This document shows positions 18,262 through 28,641 of a stretch of 64,000 nt of DNA, in pieces. The notes under the pieces are model-generated. The model searched no databases. It had not been told where the DNA came from and saw only the letters and a list, made by a program, of their open reading frames with translations. The first letter of the stretch is position 1. Each line of letters begins with the position of its first letter. The translations under genes and the position numbers were made by a program. The DNA is from Shewanella sp. TC10 (GTDB lineage: Bacteria > Pseudomonadota > Gammaproteobacteria > Enterobacterales > Shewanellaceae): NCBI RefSeq assembly GCF_009663145.1, contig NZ_VKHR01000008.1:64-64063 (forward strand). The letters run 5' to 3'.

Positions 18262-18288
18262 AAAAAAACCAGTGACAAGCACTGGTTT
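18262..18288 (-). terminator. Terminator of the NhaC-like gene
   Basis: AAACCAGTG and CACTGGTTT pair around loop ACAAG; read on the - strand the stem is followed by a run of T, just after the stop of the antiporter gene. Confidence 0.75.
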
Positions 18289-18315
18289 AGTAAACTGGAT
18301 TTAATAAAACTCAAG

Positions 18316-19695
18316 TTACGCGATAACAATAAACCCAACGAAAGTAATGGCCGCTGCAATCAGTGTATAAGGTAGCTGAGTAACAGCATGACTCACCAAG
18401 TTACAACCCGCACCTTGTGCAGCAAGAACAGTCGAATCACTATAAAAACAAGCCTGGCTACCAAATGATGATGCAGATAATAATGCTCCAATCACCAAAG
18501 GAATATCAGCACCTACCGCTTGCGCTAGTGGCATAACAATCGGTATGGATACTGCAAATATTCCCCAACTCGAACCTGTCGCAAATGCCAACAATGCCAT
18601 AGCCACAAACACAACAGCCGGTAAGAATTGCGCAGTCATATATGGGCTTAAACTTTCAATGACATATTGCGGCAATAACAATTTGTCGCAGACATCTTTA
18701 AAAATAAAAGCCGCGATAACTGTTCCGATCGCAGGCAACATACTCTTAAAGCCGTCAATCATTTGCTCCATCATTTCAGCTAATGGCATTAAACGCTGCA
18801 CAGCATAATATGGAATAGTGATGGTCATTGTTGCTAAAAGTCCCATCCAAACATCAATATCAAAATAAACAGTAAAGCCCACTAATAGCGCAATCGGCAC
18901 TAAAAAGTTATGTAATTTACCCTGATGATCGGCGGTTTTAAACTCATCTTCCATCGCTTTCACAGCATAGTCATTGCTGGTTTGAATATCAGCTGATTCA
19001 TCAACAGGTATACCAATACCCTGTTTCGCTTTTAACTCAGCCTTTTTCATTGGACCAATTAACGGCATAACACCTAAAATAACCAGTGGTACCATGATGA
19101 CAGCCACCCAAGCATAAAGCATGTACGGTATGGCTTGCATGTACACAGAAATAGCTTGGCCAGGCGCTGCAATACCGTTATCGACCAAAAGCCCACCAAA
19201 GAACACTGCCCAAGTAGACAAAGGCACTAATACACAAATTGGCGCAGCTGTTGAATCAACAACATAAGCGAGCATCTCACGTGAAATACGAAACTTGTCA
19301 GTGACACGTTTCATTGTTTCACCCACCGTCAGCGCATTGAGATAATCGTCAATAAAAATAGCGACACCTAACACAAACGTCATCATTAACGATGACTTGG
19401 GCCCTTTGGCCACTTTCAGTGCATTTTTACCAAATGCAAAAGCACCACCGGTGCGAACTAAAAGCGCAATAAGCGCGCCAAACGTGCCACAGACTAGAAT
19501 TAACCAACCAATGGTCTCATCTGCCATAACACTTAATGAAATCTCTGAGAAATTATTTAATGCTTCGACTGGGTCAAGCATCAATAAACCCACAACAGCA
19601 CCTATGACTAACGCAAGAATAGGTCTTCTTAATACAATCGCTAATATCAAAACAACCACAGGCGGGATCAAACTGATCGCTGATGGCTCTGTCAT
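18316..19695 (-). CDS. NhaC-family Na+/H+ antiporter-like transporter
   Basis: 459-residue integral membrane protein with 10-12 hydrophobic segments. The family features DDYLNALTVG near residue 115 and FATGSSWGIFAVSIPIVMPLA near 370 are those of the NhaC/ion-transporter superfamily, where members exchange Na+ for protons or carry amino acids or carboxylates. The divergent Lrp regulator next door hints at an amino-acid related substrate. Cargo cannot be fixed from sequence. Confidence 0.8.
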   Translation of the reverse strand: MTEPSAISLIPPVVVLILAIVLRRPILALVIGAVVGLLMLDPVEALNNFSEISLSVMADETIGWLILVCGTFGALIALLVRTGGAFAFGKNALKVAKGPKSSLMMTFVLGVAIFIDDYLNALTVGETMKRVTDKFRISREMLAYVVDSTAAPICVLVPLSTWAVFFGGLLVDNGIAAPGQAISVYMQAIPYMLYAWVAVIMVPLVILGVMPLIGPMKKAELKAKQGIGIPVDESADIQTSNDYAVKAMEDEFKTADHQGKLHNFLVPIALLVGFTVYFDIDVWMGLLATMTITIPYYAVQRLMPLAEMMEQMIDGFKSMLPAIGTVIAAFIFKDVCDKLLLPQYVIESLSPYMTAQFLPAVVFVAMALLAFATGSSWGIFAVSIPIVMPLAQAVGADIPLVIGALLSASSFGSQACFYSDSTVLAAQGAGCNLVSHAVTQLPYTLIAAAITFVGFIVIA

Positions 19696-19999
19696 GACGG
19701 TTTTCCTTGTTCAAAATGTAAGTTAAAAATGGAGGTGCAAAATAATGTCGTTATGTCATTGAGTCAACAAATATTAAACATAAACAAGAAATAAAATAAG
19801 AATTTTTGACAAAGAAATCAACTTTGTAAGCCAGCATCAGGTATAGCAATAATTAAAGATTAATAACCAATTGAACTAAATGATAAATTTCTTCAAAATT
19901 ATTTCAACTCTGTTTGCTTGTTTTAGTTACTTTCAGCTGAGTCGAGATTATAATTAAATACTGATTTATATTTTAAGTAATTAACTTCTAGGGCTGCCC
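19696..19999. other. Divergent intergenic region
   Basis: Promoter region between the NhaC-like gene and the Lrp gene. AT-rich, with no gene and no operator that I can name. Confidence 0.4.
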
Positions 20000-20470
20000 A
20001 TGAGCGAAATAACATTAGATAAAATCGATTTTGCGATCTTGTCTGAACTTCAGCAACATGGCCGCTTGTCGAATCAAGAGCTTGCTTTAAAAGTTAATTT
20101 ATCGCCCTCACCTTGTTCTCGTCGAGTAAAAGCGCTTGAAGATGCAGGATATATAGCAGGTTATGCCACCCTATTAAATGCAGAGCACTTTAATTTAGCT
20201 TTAACCGTATACATACAGATAAGACTAGAAAAGCACACCAGCAGTATATTGAATGCTTTTGAAGCCGATATCAGCCGTTATGATGAAGTACAAGAGTGCA
20301 GTTTAATCACTGGCAGTGAAGCTGATTATTACCTCAAGGTACTCGTAAAAGACATGCAAGACTATAAGACCTTTTTATTGGAAAAGTTAACAACCAACCC
20401 ACATATTGCCGGCGTCCAATCAAGCTTTGTGCTTAAAAAAGTGAAAAGTAGCACAGCGATACCACTGTAG
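20000..20470 (+). CDS. Lrp/AsnC-family transcriptional regulator
   Basis: 156 residues. Residues 5-50 hold the winged helix-turn-helix (LSNQELALKVNLSPSPCSRRVKALEDAGYI); residues 70-150 form the RAM ligand-binding domain, with CSLITGSEADYYLKVLVKDM. It is too divergent to be Lrp itself and is probably a local regulator of the neighbouring transporters, since it lies between an NhaC-like gene and an NSS-type amino-acid transporter gene. Confidence 0.88.
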   Translation: MSEITLDKIDFAILSELQQHGRLSNQELALKVNLSPSPCSRRVKALEDAGYIAGYATLLNAEHFNLALTVYIQIRLEKHTSSILNAFEADISRYDEVQECSLITGSEADYYLKVLVKDMQDYKTFLLEKLTTNPHIAGVQSSFVLKKVKSSTAIPL

Positions 20471-20745
20471 GTAATAAGAAGCACATCGCACAAATATGTG
20501 AACAAGCTCAAGGTTTACCGTTTTAATTCGGCTAGATAAAATTGCGCTGGCTTATAAATACCCAAACTCAACAAGATTTAATTTCAACATAAAAACTAAA
20601 AATAGATTTATATCTCAATAATCACGCTTTTAAGGGCATATTTTTTCACAATGAAGCTTCTGTTCGCAATATTTTATCATTGACCTTATCTTCCAAAACA
20701 CTAGTATGCGCGCTCTTTTCTATTTTAACTATTTAGAGATCCATC

Positions 20746-22101
20746 ATGAGTGCACAAGCAAACGGACATTTTAGTTCAAGAATCGGTTTTATTATGGCCG
20801 CAGCAGGTTCTGCTGTCGGTGTGGGTAATATTTGGGGATTTCCAACACAAGCTGCAACCCACGGCGGGGGCGCATTTTTACTCGTATATGTGTTGCTCAT
20901 TATCCTACTGGGATACCCAATGCTGATGGCTGAGTTGATGGTGGGTCGTCATGGGCAAACTAACCCTGCAGATGCTATGGCAAAACTCGGTAATTCTTCA
21001 ATATCAAAGCGGATCGGTAAAACAATCGGTATGATTTCGATTATCACAGCAACACTGATTTGTACCTTTTACAGTATTCTTTCTGGCTGGTTTGTCAGTT
21101 TTGCGCTAGCACCCATTGCACAAATGGCAGACCAACCTGATATTGCAAACTGGTTTACCGAGTTTTCAGTTTCAAGGAACTTAGTCTTTTCTTTAGTCTT
21201 TATCGCATTAGTTGTTCTAGTGATCCGCCAAGGGGTCCAAAAAGGTATCGAGCGTTGGTCTAAGCGTTTAATGCCATTATTGCTGATAATGCTAGTGTTA
21301 GGTGCGGTTTATATTTTAACTCAGCCAGGGGCAATGCAAGGTTTAAAGGTACTATTAGTTCCTGACTTTTCAATGATATTTAATGCTGATGTCTTAATTG
21401 GTGCCTTAGGGCAAACCTTCTTCTCATTAACTGTGGGAACAGGAGCGATGATGGTGTATGGCGCCTATCTCAATAAACAAGAGAACATTGGCCAATTAAC
21501 TGCTTACGTGACGTTAACTGACACCATGGTGGCTTTTCTTGCTGCGTTAATGATTATCCCTGCAATGTACGTGGCGCAACATAATGGCGTTCAAATTTTT
21601 GCAGACGATGGCAGCTTACTCAACTCTGATACGCTTGTGTTTAGTGTTCTACCTGCATTATTCGACTCTATTGGTGGTATCAGTCAATATATTATCGCTA
21701 TCGTGTTTTTTACGTTAATGACCATTGCCGGTTTAACTTCTGCTATGTCGATTGTTGAAGTGCCCACCAGCTATATCGTCGAAAAGGCATCATTAAATCG
21801 CAACAAAGCGACGTTAGTTGTCGGCATCTTTATCTCCATCATGGCCAGCATCATTGTATTTAATTTTAGTGCATTATTCGGGCTCATCATTACCCTAACA
21901 ACAGAGCGAGCGCAGCCTTTAATTGCTTTAGGTATTGCGATATATATGGGTTGGATTTGGCATAGAAACACGTTACTTGCTGAAATAGCCCAGCAAGATG
22001 GAGTAAATCAAAATAGCTTATTCTGGCGAGTATGGCCTGTGTACGTGAAGTTTGTTTGTCCGCTTCTTATCATCGTCATTATTATGCAATTGATGAGTTA
22101 A
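20746..22101 (+). CDS. Sodium-dependent neurotransmitter-type (NSS/SNF) transporter
   Basis: 451 residues, about 11-12 membrane spans. The N-terminal FSSRIGFIMAAAGSAVGVGNIWGFP is the unwound TM1 region that binds Na+ and substrate in LeuT-type carriers. Bacterial members import amino acids such as leucine, tyrosine or tryptophan with Na+. The adjacent Lrp-family regulator supports an amino-acid role. Confidence 0.9.
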   Translation: MSAQANGHFSSRIGFIMAAAGSAVGVGNIWGFPTQAATHGGGAFLLVYVLLIILLGYPMLMAELMVGRHGQTNPADAMAKLGNSSISKRIGKTIGMISIITATLICTFYSILSGWFVSFALAPIAQMADQPDIANWFTEFSVSRNLVFSLVFIALVVLVIRQGVQKGIERWSKRLMPLLLIMLVLGAVYILTQPGAMQGLKVLLVPDFSMIFNADVLIGALGQTFFSLTVGTGAMMVYGAYLNKQENIGQLTAYVTLTDTMVAFLAALMIIPAMYVAQHNGVQIFADDGSLLNSDTLVFSVLPALFDSIGGISQYIIAIVFFTLMTIAGLTSAMSIVEVPTSYIVEKASLNRNKATLVVGIFISIMASIIVFNFSALFGLIITLTTERAQPLIALGIAIYMGWIWHRNTLLAEIAQQDGVNQNSLFWRVWPVYVKFVCPLLIIVIIMQLMS

Positions 22102-22144
22102 GGTTTATCGCTATCATTACAATCATTAGCTAACGATAACAATC

Positions 22145-22196
22145 AAAAGCGGTAGTGCTGAAATCGTTTTACTCGATATCAGTCGCTACTGCTTTT
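22145..22196. terminator. Possible bidirectional terminator
   Basis: AAAAGCGGTAGTG and CGCTACTGCTTTT pair with two G-T wobbles around a long loop, between convergent transporter genes. The large loop makes this less certain. Confidence 0.5.
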
Positions 22197-22251
22197 AAAA
22201 TTAATTCGAAAACTTTACTAAAGATGACTACAAAAGAAGGTTATCAAAGTA

Positions 22252-23445
22252 TTATTTCACTCGTTTACTTATCCATTTAGACAAGGGTTTAGCCGACACT
22301 CCATGGACAATTAAACTAATAAACACAGTACAAATAACTGTCATCGCAATAAACTCCCCTCCGGGCAAGTCACGCTCTAACATAATCACCACAAACACAA
22401 TTGACGCTAATCCCCGTGGACCAAACCAACCAAGAAATAATCTTGAAGGAACATTTTCCCCTTTAGCACCTAATGCTAAAAAGACTGGCAACATTCTCAC
22501 TACAGTCAGACTTAATAATGCATACAACAACATAGTCCATGTAAATGAAGCAAACGCTGTTCCAATAACCATTGCCCCAAATAACATCCATGTGAGTAGC
22601 GCTAGTATTTCACCAATGCCTTCTGTAGGGAGAATCATTTTTTGTTTATGTTCTTTCATCAGGTAACCAAATAATAAACCTCCTGAAAAAGCGGCAATAT
22701 AGCCACTGCCTTCTAATGATTGAGAAATAGCAAAACAGCATAGCGCTAAGCTAAGTACAATATTTTGACTCCAGATTTCTGTAATCCAGTTTTTGTTATA
22801 ACAGTGCACAATCAATTTGCTGGCGATAAAACTTGCCGACAGCCCAACGGCTAATCCGATCCCCAATTCTTCAATCAAAAAAGTAAATGCAATATGAGTC
22901 ACTTCACCATCTGCTACACTACCCGCTGCTAATGCTAAAAAGACAAATAAGATAGGGACACAAAGGCCATCATTTAAACCGCTTTCGATATTTAGCCCTT
23001 CACGCAACTTTGACGGCACTATCGGACTTGATACTACGGCTTTACCAAGTGCTGCATCTGTTGCTGCTAACATCGTCGCTAACACTGCAATTTCATATAT
23101 TGTTAGGTTAGGAAACAACCAAAAACCAACCAAAGATCCCAAGGCTATCGCCCCTGGTAAACCGTACAGTAGCATGCGAGTGGGAATGGCTATATGGCGT
23201 TTTAATACCGTTAAATCGCTATTGGATGCATCGCAAAAAAGTACCACTGCGAGGGTTAAATCGGCAAATACTCTCATGCCAGAACCATCTGAGTGATTGC
23301 CAAGCCAACCTAGACCTAACGGGCCCAATACAAAACCTACAACAACAAATACCATGGGGCCTGAAATCATCGAGTTCTCGACTCGCCCAGCAATTACGCT
23401 ATAACAAAAAGCAAAAATGGCTAAAATGGCCAACTCTTCATACAT
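22252..23445 (-). CDS. Cation:proton antiporter (CPA1/NhaP-like)
   Basis: 397 residues, about 12 membrane spans. LEGLNIESGLND-type motif (REGLNIESGLNDGLCVP) carries the ND pair of CPA1 antiporters, and GWFGPRGLASIVF is the conserved TM11 region with the arginine. It exchanges Na+ or K+ for H+ and would help in pH and salt balance. It is somewhat shorter than NhaP because it lacks a C-terminal cytosolic domain. Confidence 0.85.
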   Translation of the reverse strand: MYEELAILAIFAFCYSVIAGRVENSMISGPMVFVVVGFVLGPLGLGWLGNHSDGSGMRVFADLTLAVVLFCDASNSDLTVLKRHIAIPTRMLLYGLPGAIALGSLVGFWLFPNLTIYEIAVLATMLAATDAALGKAVVSSPIVPSKLREGLNIESGLNDGLCVPILFVFLALAAGSVADGEVTHIAFTFLIEELGIGLAVGLSASFIASKLIVHCYNKNWITEIWSQNIVLSLALCCFAISQSLEGSGYIAAFSGGLLFGYLMKEHKQKMILPTEGIGEILALLTWMLFGAMVIGTAFASFTWTMLLYALLSLTVVRMLPVFLALGAKGENVPSRLFLGWFGPRGLASIVFVVIMLERDLPGGEFIAMTVICTVFISLIVHGVSAKPLSKWISKRVK

Positions 23446-24007
23446 ATCTCAATCTCCGTATTGGGATAATGATTTATAAACCTAGCAAGATCAGTTTATT
23501 AATAATCTCTACAGTAGACTTTTTAATCAGGCTTTCGCAAGTTTTGATCTAACTGAACGCGAATTTTCATATTAAATCCCTCCCTCAACAACTTGTCGCT
23601 TTTGTTCAATAACCCCTGTCTATAAAACGTTAAGATGCTTTCATCAAATACATATTGTTAAAGTTACATAAAAGCTATGAGCTAATTAATGAACTACAAA
23701 TTTGGTAGTATCAGCCCATTGATTTACCAGTGCTTATGACAACTTGTAAAAGTACTTAGTAGTTAGTAGTTAGTAGTTAGCCCCCTATTTATGAAAAACA
23801 TTTTTTAATCAAGAGCGACATAACATTACAAACTAGTGGACTCCTAACGCTGATCGAAACCTTTAACAGATTAACGGTTTTACATTTGGCGGTAAGCTAA
23901 TATGGAACTCATATGGCGATATTATTTACTAATTTGTATACCAATTTAGCTAAACTAAGCATTTTTATTTCAGCTAATTTTACAAAGCAAAACATCAAGG
24001 TTATTAA
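23446..24007. other. Intergenic region with a short 7-bp tandem repeat
   Basis: Divergent region of about 560 bases. I see no gene. It contains three and a half copies of TTAGTAG at 23756-23780. No operator or RNA element is recognisable. Confidence 0.45.
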
Positions 24008-25093
24008 ATGCATTCACATCTTTCACTAACACAATTAGGGTGGCGTCCTTTTTTTCAACAGCAGCTTACGTTAGAAGAAATGGAACTAGTTGCAATACAA
24101 TCAGCAGAATTACAATTAGCAATTGGCAGAGTGGTTGAGCAACATCGCAGTGGTGTGGTGGTATTGTCTGAGTCTGGTAGTTATCAGCTTACTCAAACAC
24201 CCATTCAAGCATCTGATACTGATAAGCTTTGTGTTGGTGATTGGGTGTTATTTAATAACCTAAAACGCTTTGTTAGATTATTAGAAAGGCAGTCTTTATT
24301 TCAGCGTAAAGCTCCGGGCAGTAAAATCGATACTCAGCTAATTTCGTCTAATGTGGATAGCTTATTTATTGTTTGTTCGCTCAATCAAGACTTCAATTTA
24401 AGCCGAATAGAGCGTTACCTTGCGTTAGCAAAAGAAGCGCAAGTAGAACCCATTATAATCCTGACGAAAGCCGATCAATGTGAAGATAGTGATGATAAGC
24501 GTCAGCAAGTACAGTCACTTGATCCATTTATCATGGTTCATGCATTAAACGCTTTAGATAGAGACCATTTAATTGAACTCAGCGGTTATTGCAAACAAGG
24601 TAAAACTATCGCACTTCTTGGTTCCTCTGGTGTTGGAAAGTCTACCTTAGTCAATGGCTTAATGGGTGTTGATACGCAGCTAACGAGTGATATTCGTGAA
24701 GATGATAGTAAAGGTCGTCATACGACAACTTCTAGAGCATTAAGATTATTACCACAAGGTGGGTTAATTCTAGATACTCCCGGCATGCGAGAACTACAAC
24801 TCAGTGCTTGTGAGCAAGGCGTATCTGAAACCTTTAGTGAAATCACTGAACTGGCAGCACAATGCCGTTTTGCAGATTGTCAGCACGGTGATGAGCCGGG
24901 TTGCGCCATTCAAAAAGCGATTCAGCAAGGGAAAATAACCGAAAGGCGTTTTAGCAGCTATCAAAAACTAATGAGAGAACAAGCTTTTAATAGTGCAACT
25001 TTGGCGCAAAAGCGTGCTAAAGATAAAGCCTTTGGAAAAATGATCAATACTATTCAAACAGAATCACGTAGCCGTAAAAATGGCGGATATTAG
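24008..25093 (+). CDS. RsgA-like circularly permuted GTPase (paralogue)
   Basis: 361 residues. OB-fold N-terminus, then the permuted GTPase motifs in the order G4 TKAD (153-156), G1 GSSGVGKST (205-213), G3 DTPG (256-259), and a zinc knuckle with C286, C291, H293 and C299. RsgA checks late 30S subunit assembly. Most Shewanella carry the canonical rsgA next to orn/psd elsewhere, so this free-standing copy with N-terminal HLSLTQLGWRPFFQQQL is probably the second, divergent paralogue found in many gammaproteobacteria. It has no operon partner. Confidence 0.85.
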   Translation: MHSHLSLTQLGWRPFFQQQLTLEEMELVAIQSAELQLAIGRVVEQHRSGVVVLSESGSYQLTQTPIQASDTDKLCVGDWVLFNNLKRFVRLLERQSLFQRKAPGSKIDTQLISSNVDSLFIVCSLNQDFNLSRIERYLALAKEAQVEPIIILTKADQCEDSDDKRQQVQSLDPFIMVHALNALDRDHLIELSGYCKQGKTIALLGSSGVGKSTLVNGLMGVDTQLTSDIREDDSKGRHTTTSRALRLLPQGGLILDTPGMRELQLSACEQGVSETFSEITELAAQCRFADCQHGDEPGCAIQKAIQQGKITERRFSSYQKLMREQAFNSATLAQKRAKDKAFGKMINTIQTESRSRKNGGY

Positions 25094-25180
25094 TTACGGC
25101 GTATTGATCTATGCTGGGCGAATCCATTGGGCAGCATTTGTTGTCCATTTGAATTTGTTTCGCCAGTGAGTAAGGCTTTA

Positions 25181-25597
25181 TTACCCATAACGTTTAAATA
25201 GAAAATATTGTTCGGGGCAGCCGTCAAAACCCGGCGCTGTTCCAATAATCTCAAAACCACATTTTTGGTAAAAATTCGGGGCTTGAAATGCCAACGTATC
25301 GACTTGCGCGGCTTTACACCCCTGCTGTTTGGCTTCTTGTTCAGCTAAATTCATCAACTTGTACCCGAGCCTTTGACCACGATATTCATTACTGACCCAC
25401 ACTACGTTGATCAAAAACTTATGGTATATCGTTCGCCCAGATATGCCTGCAACGATAGTGTCATTGCTATCTCGCATAATTACAGTCAAGGGTTTAGACG
25501 TTTCATTACCCATGTGGCTAAAATTAAACTTCCTAACACCATCAACAAGTTGATCAACAATTTTCGACTCTTCTGAGTGTAAAACTTCAATCTTCAC
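25181..25597 (-). CDS. GNAT-family N-acetyltransferase
   Basis: About 138 residues. The acetyl-CoA loop is VSNEYRGQRLGYKLMNLAEQEAKQQGCK, with LAFQAPNFYQKCGFEIIG as the C-terminal element. Substrate unknown. I chose the GTG at 25597 because AAGGA lies six bases before it and the protein then begins at the first domain strand; an ATG at 25615 and a TTG at 25642 are in frame but lack a ribosome site. Confidence 0.8.
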   Translation of the reverse strand: MKIEVLHSEESKIVDQLVDGVRKFNFSHMGNETSKPLTVIMRDSNDTIVAGISGRTIYHKFLINVVWVSNEYRGQRLGYKLMNLAEQEAKQQGCKAAQVDTLAFQAPNFYQKCGFEIIGTAPGFDGCPEQYFLFKRYG

Positions 25598-25693
25598 ATC
25601 ATTTCCTTTTGACATAACCATACACATTAATACTTCAACCAAGTGATTATATTGAATTTAATTTTTAAACTAGTTCATATCTGTAATAAATGA

Positions 25694-25719
25694 AAGCCAC
25701 TTGTTTACACAAATGGCTT
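25694..25719 (-). terminator. Probable terminator in front of the S9 peptidase gene end
   Basis: AAGCCACTTGT pairs with ACAAATGGCTT with one mismatch and a four-base loop. On the - strand it would precede a T-rich stretch, but it lies upstream of the S9 peptidase stop in + coordinates (downstream in transcription), so it fits the end of that gene's transcript poorly spaced only by 30 bases. Confidence 0.45.
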
Positions 25720-25751
25720 AATTAAAATTTGAGTCATTTAAGAGATAATCG

Positions 25752-27665
25752 TTATAGATATTCTTTCAAAAAGACCAAGTATTTGTTCGAAGCACTGATT
25801 CGATTTTCTTTTTTACTAAAACCATGACCTTCGTCATCAAAAACTAAGTAATCAACATGAGTTCCACCAGCACGAATAGACTCAACCATTTCATCACTTT
25901 CGATTTTTAGCACTCTTGGATCATTGGCCCCTTGCACAACAAGTACTGGACTTTTGACTTGATGACCAAAAAATACCGGTGAAATATTATGTAAACGCTC
26001 TTTGTCAGTCGCTGGGTCTCCAAGTTCGTCATAAAGACTTTTTCTAAAGGCTTCCCAATAAGGCGGGATACTTTCTAGGGTTCTTACCCAATTGGTGACA
26101 CCAAAAATATTGATCCCAACTTTAAATTCGTCGGTAAATGCCATTGCTGCCATAGTTAAATAACCGCCATAACTGCCACCCATCACGCCAATTTTTTCAG
26201 CATCAACCCAATCTAAGCTCTGTAGGTACTTTTTGTTGTATACCACATCTTGTAAATCATCTTCACCATGACGTTTATCATCTAAGTGAAAGAAGGTTTT
26301 ACCGTAACCACTTGAACCACGGTTATTGATTTTAATGATAGCGTAACCATTATTCACCAAGTGCTGAACCGTGGCTGAGTAGCCTTTACGTGATTGCCCT
26401 CCTGGTCCGCCATGTATATAGATTAGCGCAGGGACTTTGGTAAACTCAGCTTGTTTTGGCTTATACAAAATAGCTGGGATCTCAATACCATCAAAACTTT
26501 TGAATCTCACCACTTCACCAGCTACTAAATTTTCTTCTTTAATCGCTGGATTGCCGGAATTAGTAAGACGTAGCACTTTATCAGTACCCAGTTTGTGACT
26601 ATATAAGTTGGATGGTGAAGTATCTGAATTGATATAGAACACCATTGATTTAGAATCTTGTGAAAAGTTAACGCCACGGAGATCGCCACTTGGTAATGTA
26701 GGCAAAGAGAGTTCACGATCATTGTTGTGATCGGTTATCGTTAATTGAGTTTGAGCATCAGCATTGATACCCGAGATTTGATAACGACCATCTTTAGAGA
26801 AGTAGCTGAAACTCACATCCCAATCTGCTTTATAATTTAACTCACTTTCACTGGTAGCAATATCATAGGTCCATGCTTGGTTAAATTCCCCAAACTCATT
26901 TGTCGCATATAACAGCTGCTTATTGTCTTTGGTGAAGGTGTAAGCATAATAAGACACATCACCTTCATGCTCTGTAATTAAGCGAGGTTTGGTCATTTTT
27001 AGTCGTAAATCAACCAAATATAAATCAGTATTACTATTAGAGTGGTTCTTACTTAAGGCAATAAAACGGCCATTGGGACTCATACTTTCAACTGTAAATC
27101 CCGAGTCATTTTTATAAATTAAACTACGACTATAATCCGCAGTATTGTATTGATAAACATCAAAATATTTAGCATCACGCTCATTAGTCATAACAAAAAA
27201 AGACTCATCATCTTCATGCCATGACAACATCATAGCCTTCAAGCCTTCACCTGGTGTTAAGTCTATTTCTACACCATCAAGATCTTTAACAAATAGATGA
27301 TTTAATTCATCACCGCCTTTGTCTGCGCTATAAAGAAAACGATCATCCTTTGGAAACCAAGACTCGACAAAGATTGATTCTTCAGTGGAAAACGTTAATT
27401 GAGTTGTTTTTGAGCCATCTACCGGCACTTTGTAGGCATTAAAGATCCCGGAGTCATCATTACTCACAAGGACTGCTGTACCTGAATGATTAATAGATGA
27501 GCCAAATACACTGGTCGTTTTATAAAACTCTTCAGCACTGTAACTTTGGAAATTTGTTTGAGCTTGAGGTGAGATTTGCGGAGTCTGTTGCTGTTGTTTA
27601 TCAGCAGTGGAGCAACCTGTCAGTACTAGCGTAATAACTGCGCTACTAATCAGCGTTTTAAGCAT
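25752..27665 (-). CDS. Lipoprotein S9-family prolyl oligopeptidase
   Basis: 637 residues. The N-terminus MLKTLISSAVITLVLTGC is a lipoprotein signal with the lipobox LTGC, so the enzyme is probably membrane-anchored in the periplasm or outer membrane. Residues ~45-370 form WD-like beta-propeller repeats; the C-terminal alpha/beta hydrolase has the nucleophile serine in GVMGGSYGGYLTM, aspartate in VVQGANDPRV and histidine in DDEGHGF. It would cleave short peptides. No operon partner. Confidence 0.9.
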   Translation of the reverse strand: MLKTLISSAVITLVLTGCSTADKQQQQTPQISPQAQTNFQSYSAEEFYKTTSVFGSSINHSGTAVLVSNDDSGIFNAYKVPVDGSKTTQLTFSTEESIFVESWFPKDDRFLYSADKGGDELNHLFVKDLDGVEIDLTPGEGLKAMMLSWHEDDESFFVMTNERDAKYFDVYQYNTADYSRSLIYKNDSGFTVESMSPNGRFIALSKNHSNSNTDLYLVDLRLKMTKPRLITEHEGDVSYYAYTFTKDNKQLLYATNEFGEFNQAWTYDIATSESELNYKADWDVSFSYFSKDGRYQISGINADAQTQLTITDHNNDRELSLPTLPSGDLRGVNFSQDSKSMVFYINSDTSPSNLYSHKLGTDKVLRLTNSGNPAIKEENLVAGEVVRFKSFDGIEIPAILYKPKQAEFTKVPALIYIHGGPGGQSRKGYSATVQHLVNNGYAIIKINNRGSSGYGKTFFHLDDKRHGEDDLQDVVYNKKYLQSLDWVDAEKIGVMGGSYGGYLTMAAMAFTDEFKVGINIFGVTNWVRTLESIPPYWEAFRKSLYDELGDPATDKERLHNISPVFFGHQVKSPVLVVQGANDPRVLKIESDEMVESIRAGGTHVDYLVFDDEGHGFSKKENRISASNKYLVFLKEYL

Positions 27666-27861
27666 AATATATCCTTATTTAGCTTGAAATTGGTTTCTCA
27701 ATAAATTGACAACTCAACAGCTTACTAAGAAATCGAACACAAATTAAACTAACACTAACCTGTGTTTTTGGCCAATTAGTTTACCTTGAACTGCGGCTAA
27801 TCATCTCAACACAAACGTGTCAGGCACAGAAATTCCTTTTACACTATCTTAAGAACATGGT

Positions 27862-28641
27862 TTACACATTGTTGCTTTTATTTTTCACAAAAGTACCTGG
27901 ACAAATAGCATTAATGAATGAAGGAAAGCAAATAAACCAAATTCCAATTAATAAAAACCAGTTCATTTTGAAACCAGCCGTTTGCAAATTATAAATTTTT
28001 GATTTCATATAGGTATAAGGTAAAACAATACGATTGTTGAGCGCAATTTGGTATACTAGGCCTTGCTTATGCCATAGGGATATTTCTGTTTGCTCCTGAG
28101 TTTCAGCCCCATTTATTGAAACAGATATTGCCTTTGCTACTTTTTGACATAATGATCGACTAATACCAAGAGCAGCAAATGTTTCAGGGTATGACTGAAT
28201 ATAGAGATCATAATAACGAGTAGTTTTATCTAACTCCTCATCGTAAACGGTTTCTGTTTTACACTTCACCTCGTCTACTAAGGTTCGAAACTCGTGCACT
28301 TCAGATAATGGAGCCACATGATATTTAGGTACAGCCCAACACAGAAAAATGATATTAATCAGAAGAAAAGCCAGTAAGAATAAAGCTCTTTTATATTCAT
28401 CACCTCTAGCTTCAAACTCAAAGTATTCAAGTCTATATCCATAGTTTGAATTATATGCGTCCTCTAATTCATTTTCAGATTGAACTTGCTGTTGTTTTAA
28501 TAACTCTTCTTCAGGGCTATTAGCCCGATTGTCTATTTCTGCTAATAGATCTTGATATCGTTGTGGGTACTTAGCTGCATTAATATTTTCTTTAACGTCT
28601 AATAACTCTTCCAATGAGTATTTTGAATAATCAATTGTCAT
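27862..28641 (-). CDS. 259-residue membrane protein of unknown function
   Basis: The N-terminus YSLEELLDVKENINAAKYPQ is a short motif seen at the start of many proteobacterial membrane proteins of unknown role. A charged helical region follows, then a membrane span at about residues 85-103, a 120-residue extracytoplasmic part with two cysteines, and a second span at about 232-250. It overlaps the end of the PLA2-like gene by 11 bases and is surely translated from the same message. Confidence 0.6.
   Translation of the reverse strand: MTIDYSKYSLEELLDVKENINAAKYPQRYQDLLAEIDNRANSPEEELLKQQQVQSENELEDAYNSNYGYRLEYFEFEARGDEYKRALFLLAFLLINIIFLCWAVPKYHVAPLSEVHEFRTLVDEVKCKTETVYDEELDKTTRYYDLYIQSYPETFAALGISRSLCQKVAKAISVSINGAETQEQTEISLWHKQGLVYQIALNNRIVLPYTYMKSKIYNLQTAGFKMNWFLLIGIWFICFPSFINAICPGTFVKNKSNNV

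Noticed and set aside
23756..23780. TTAGTAG x3.5 as an iteron or phase-variable promoter
   Set aside because: Very short, intergenic and far (over 200 bases) from either start; likely simple slippage.
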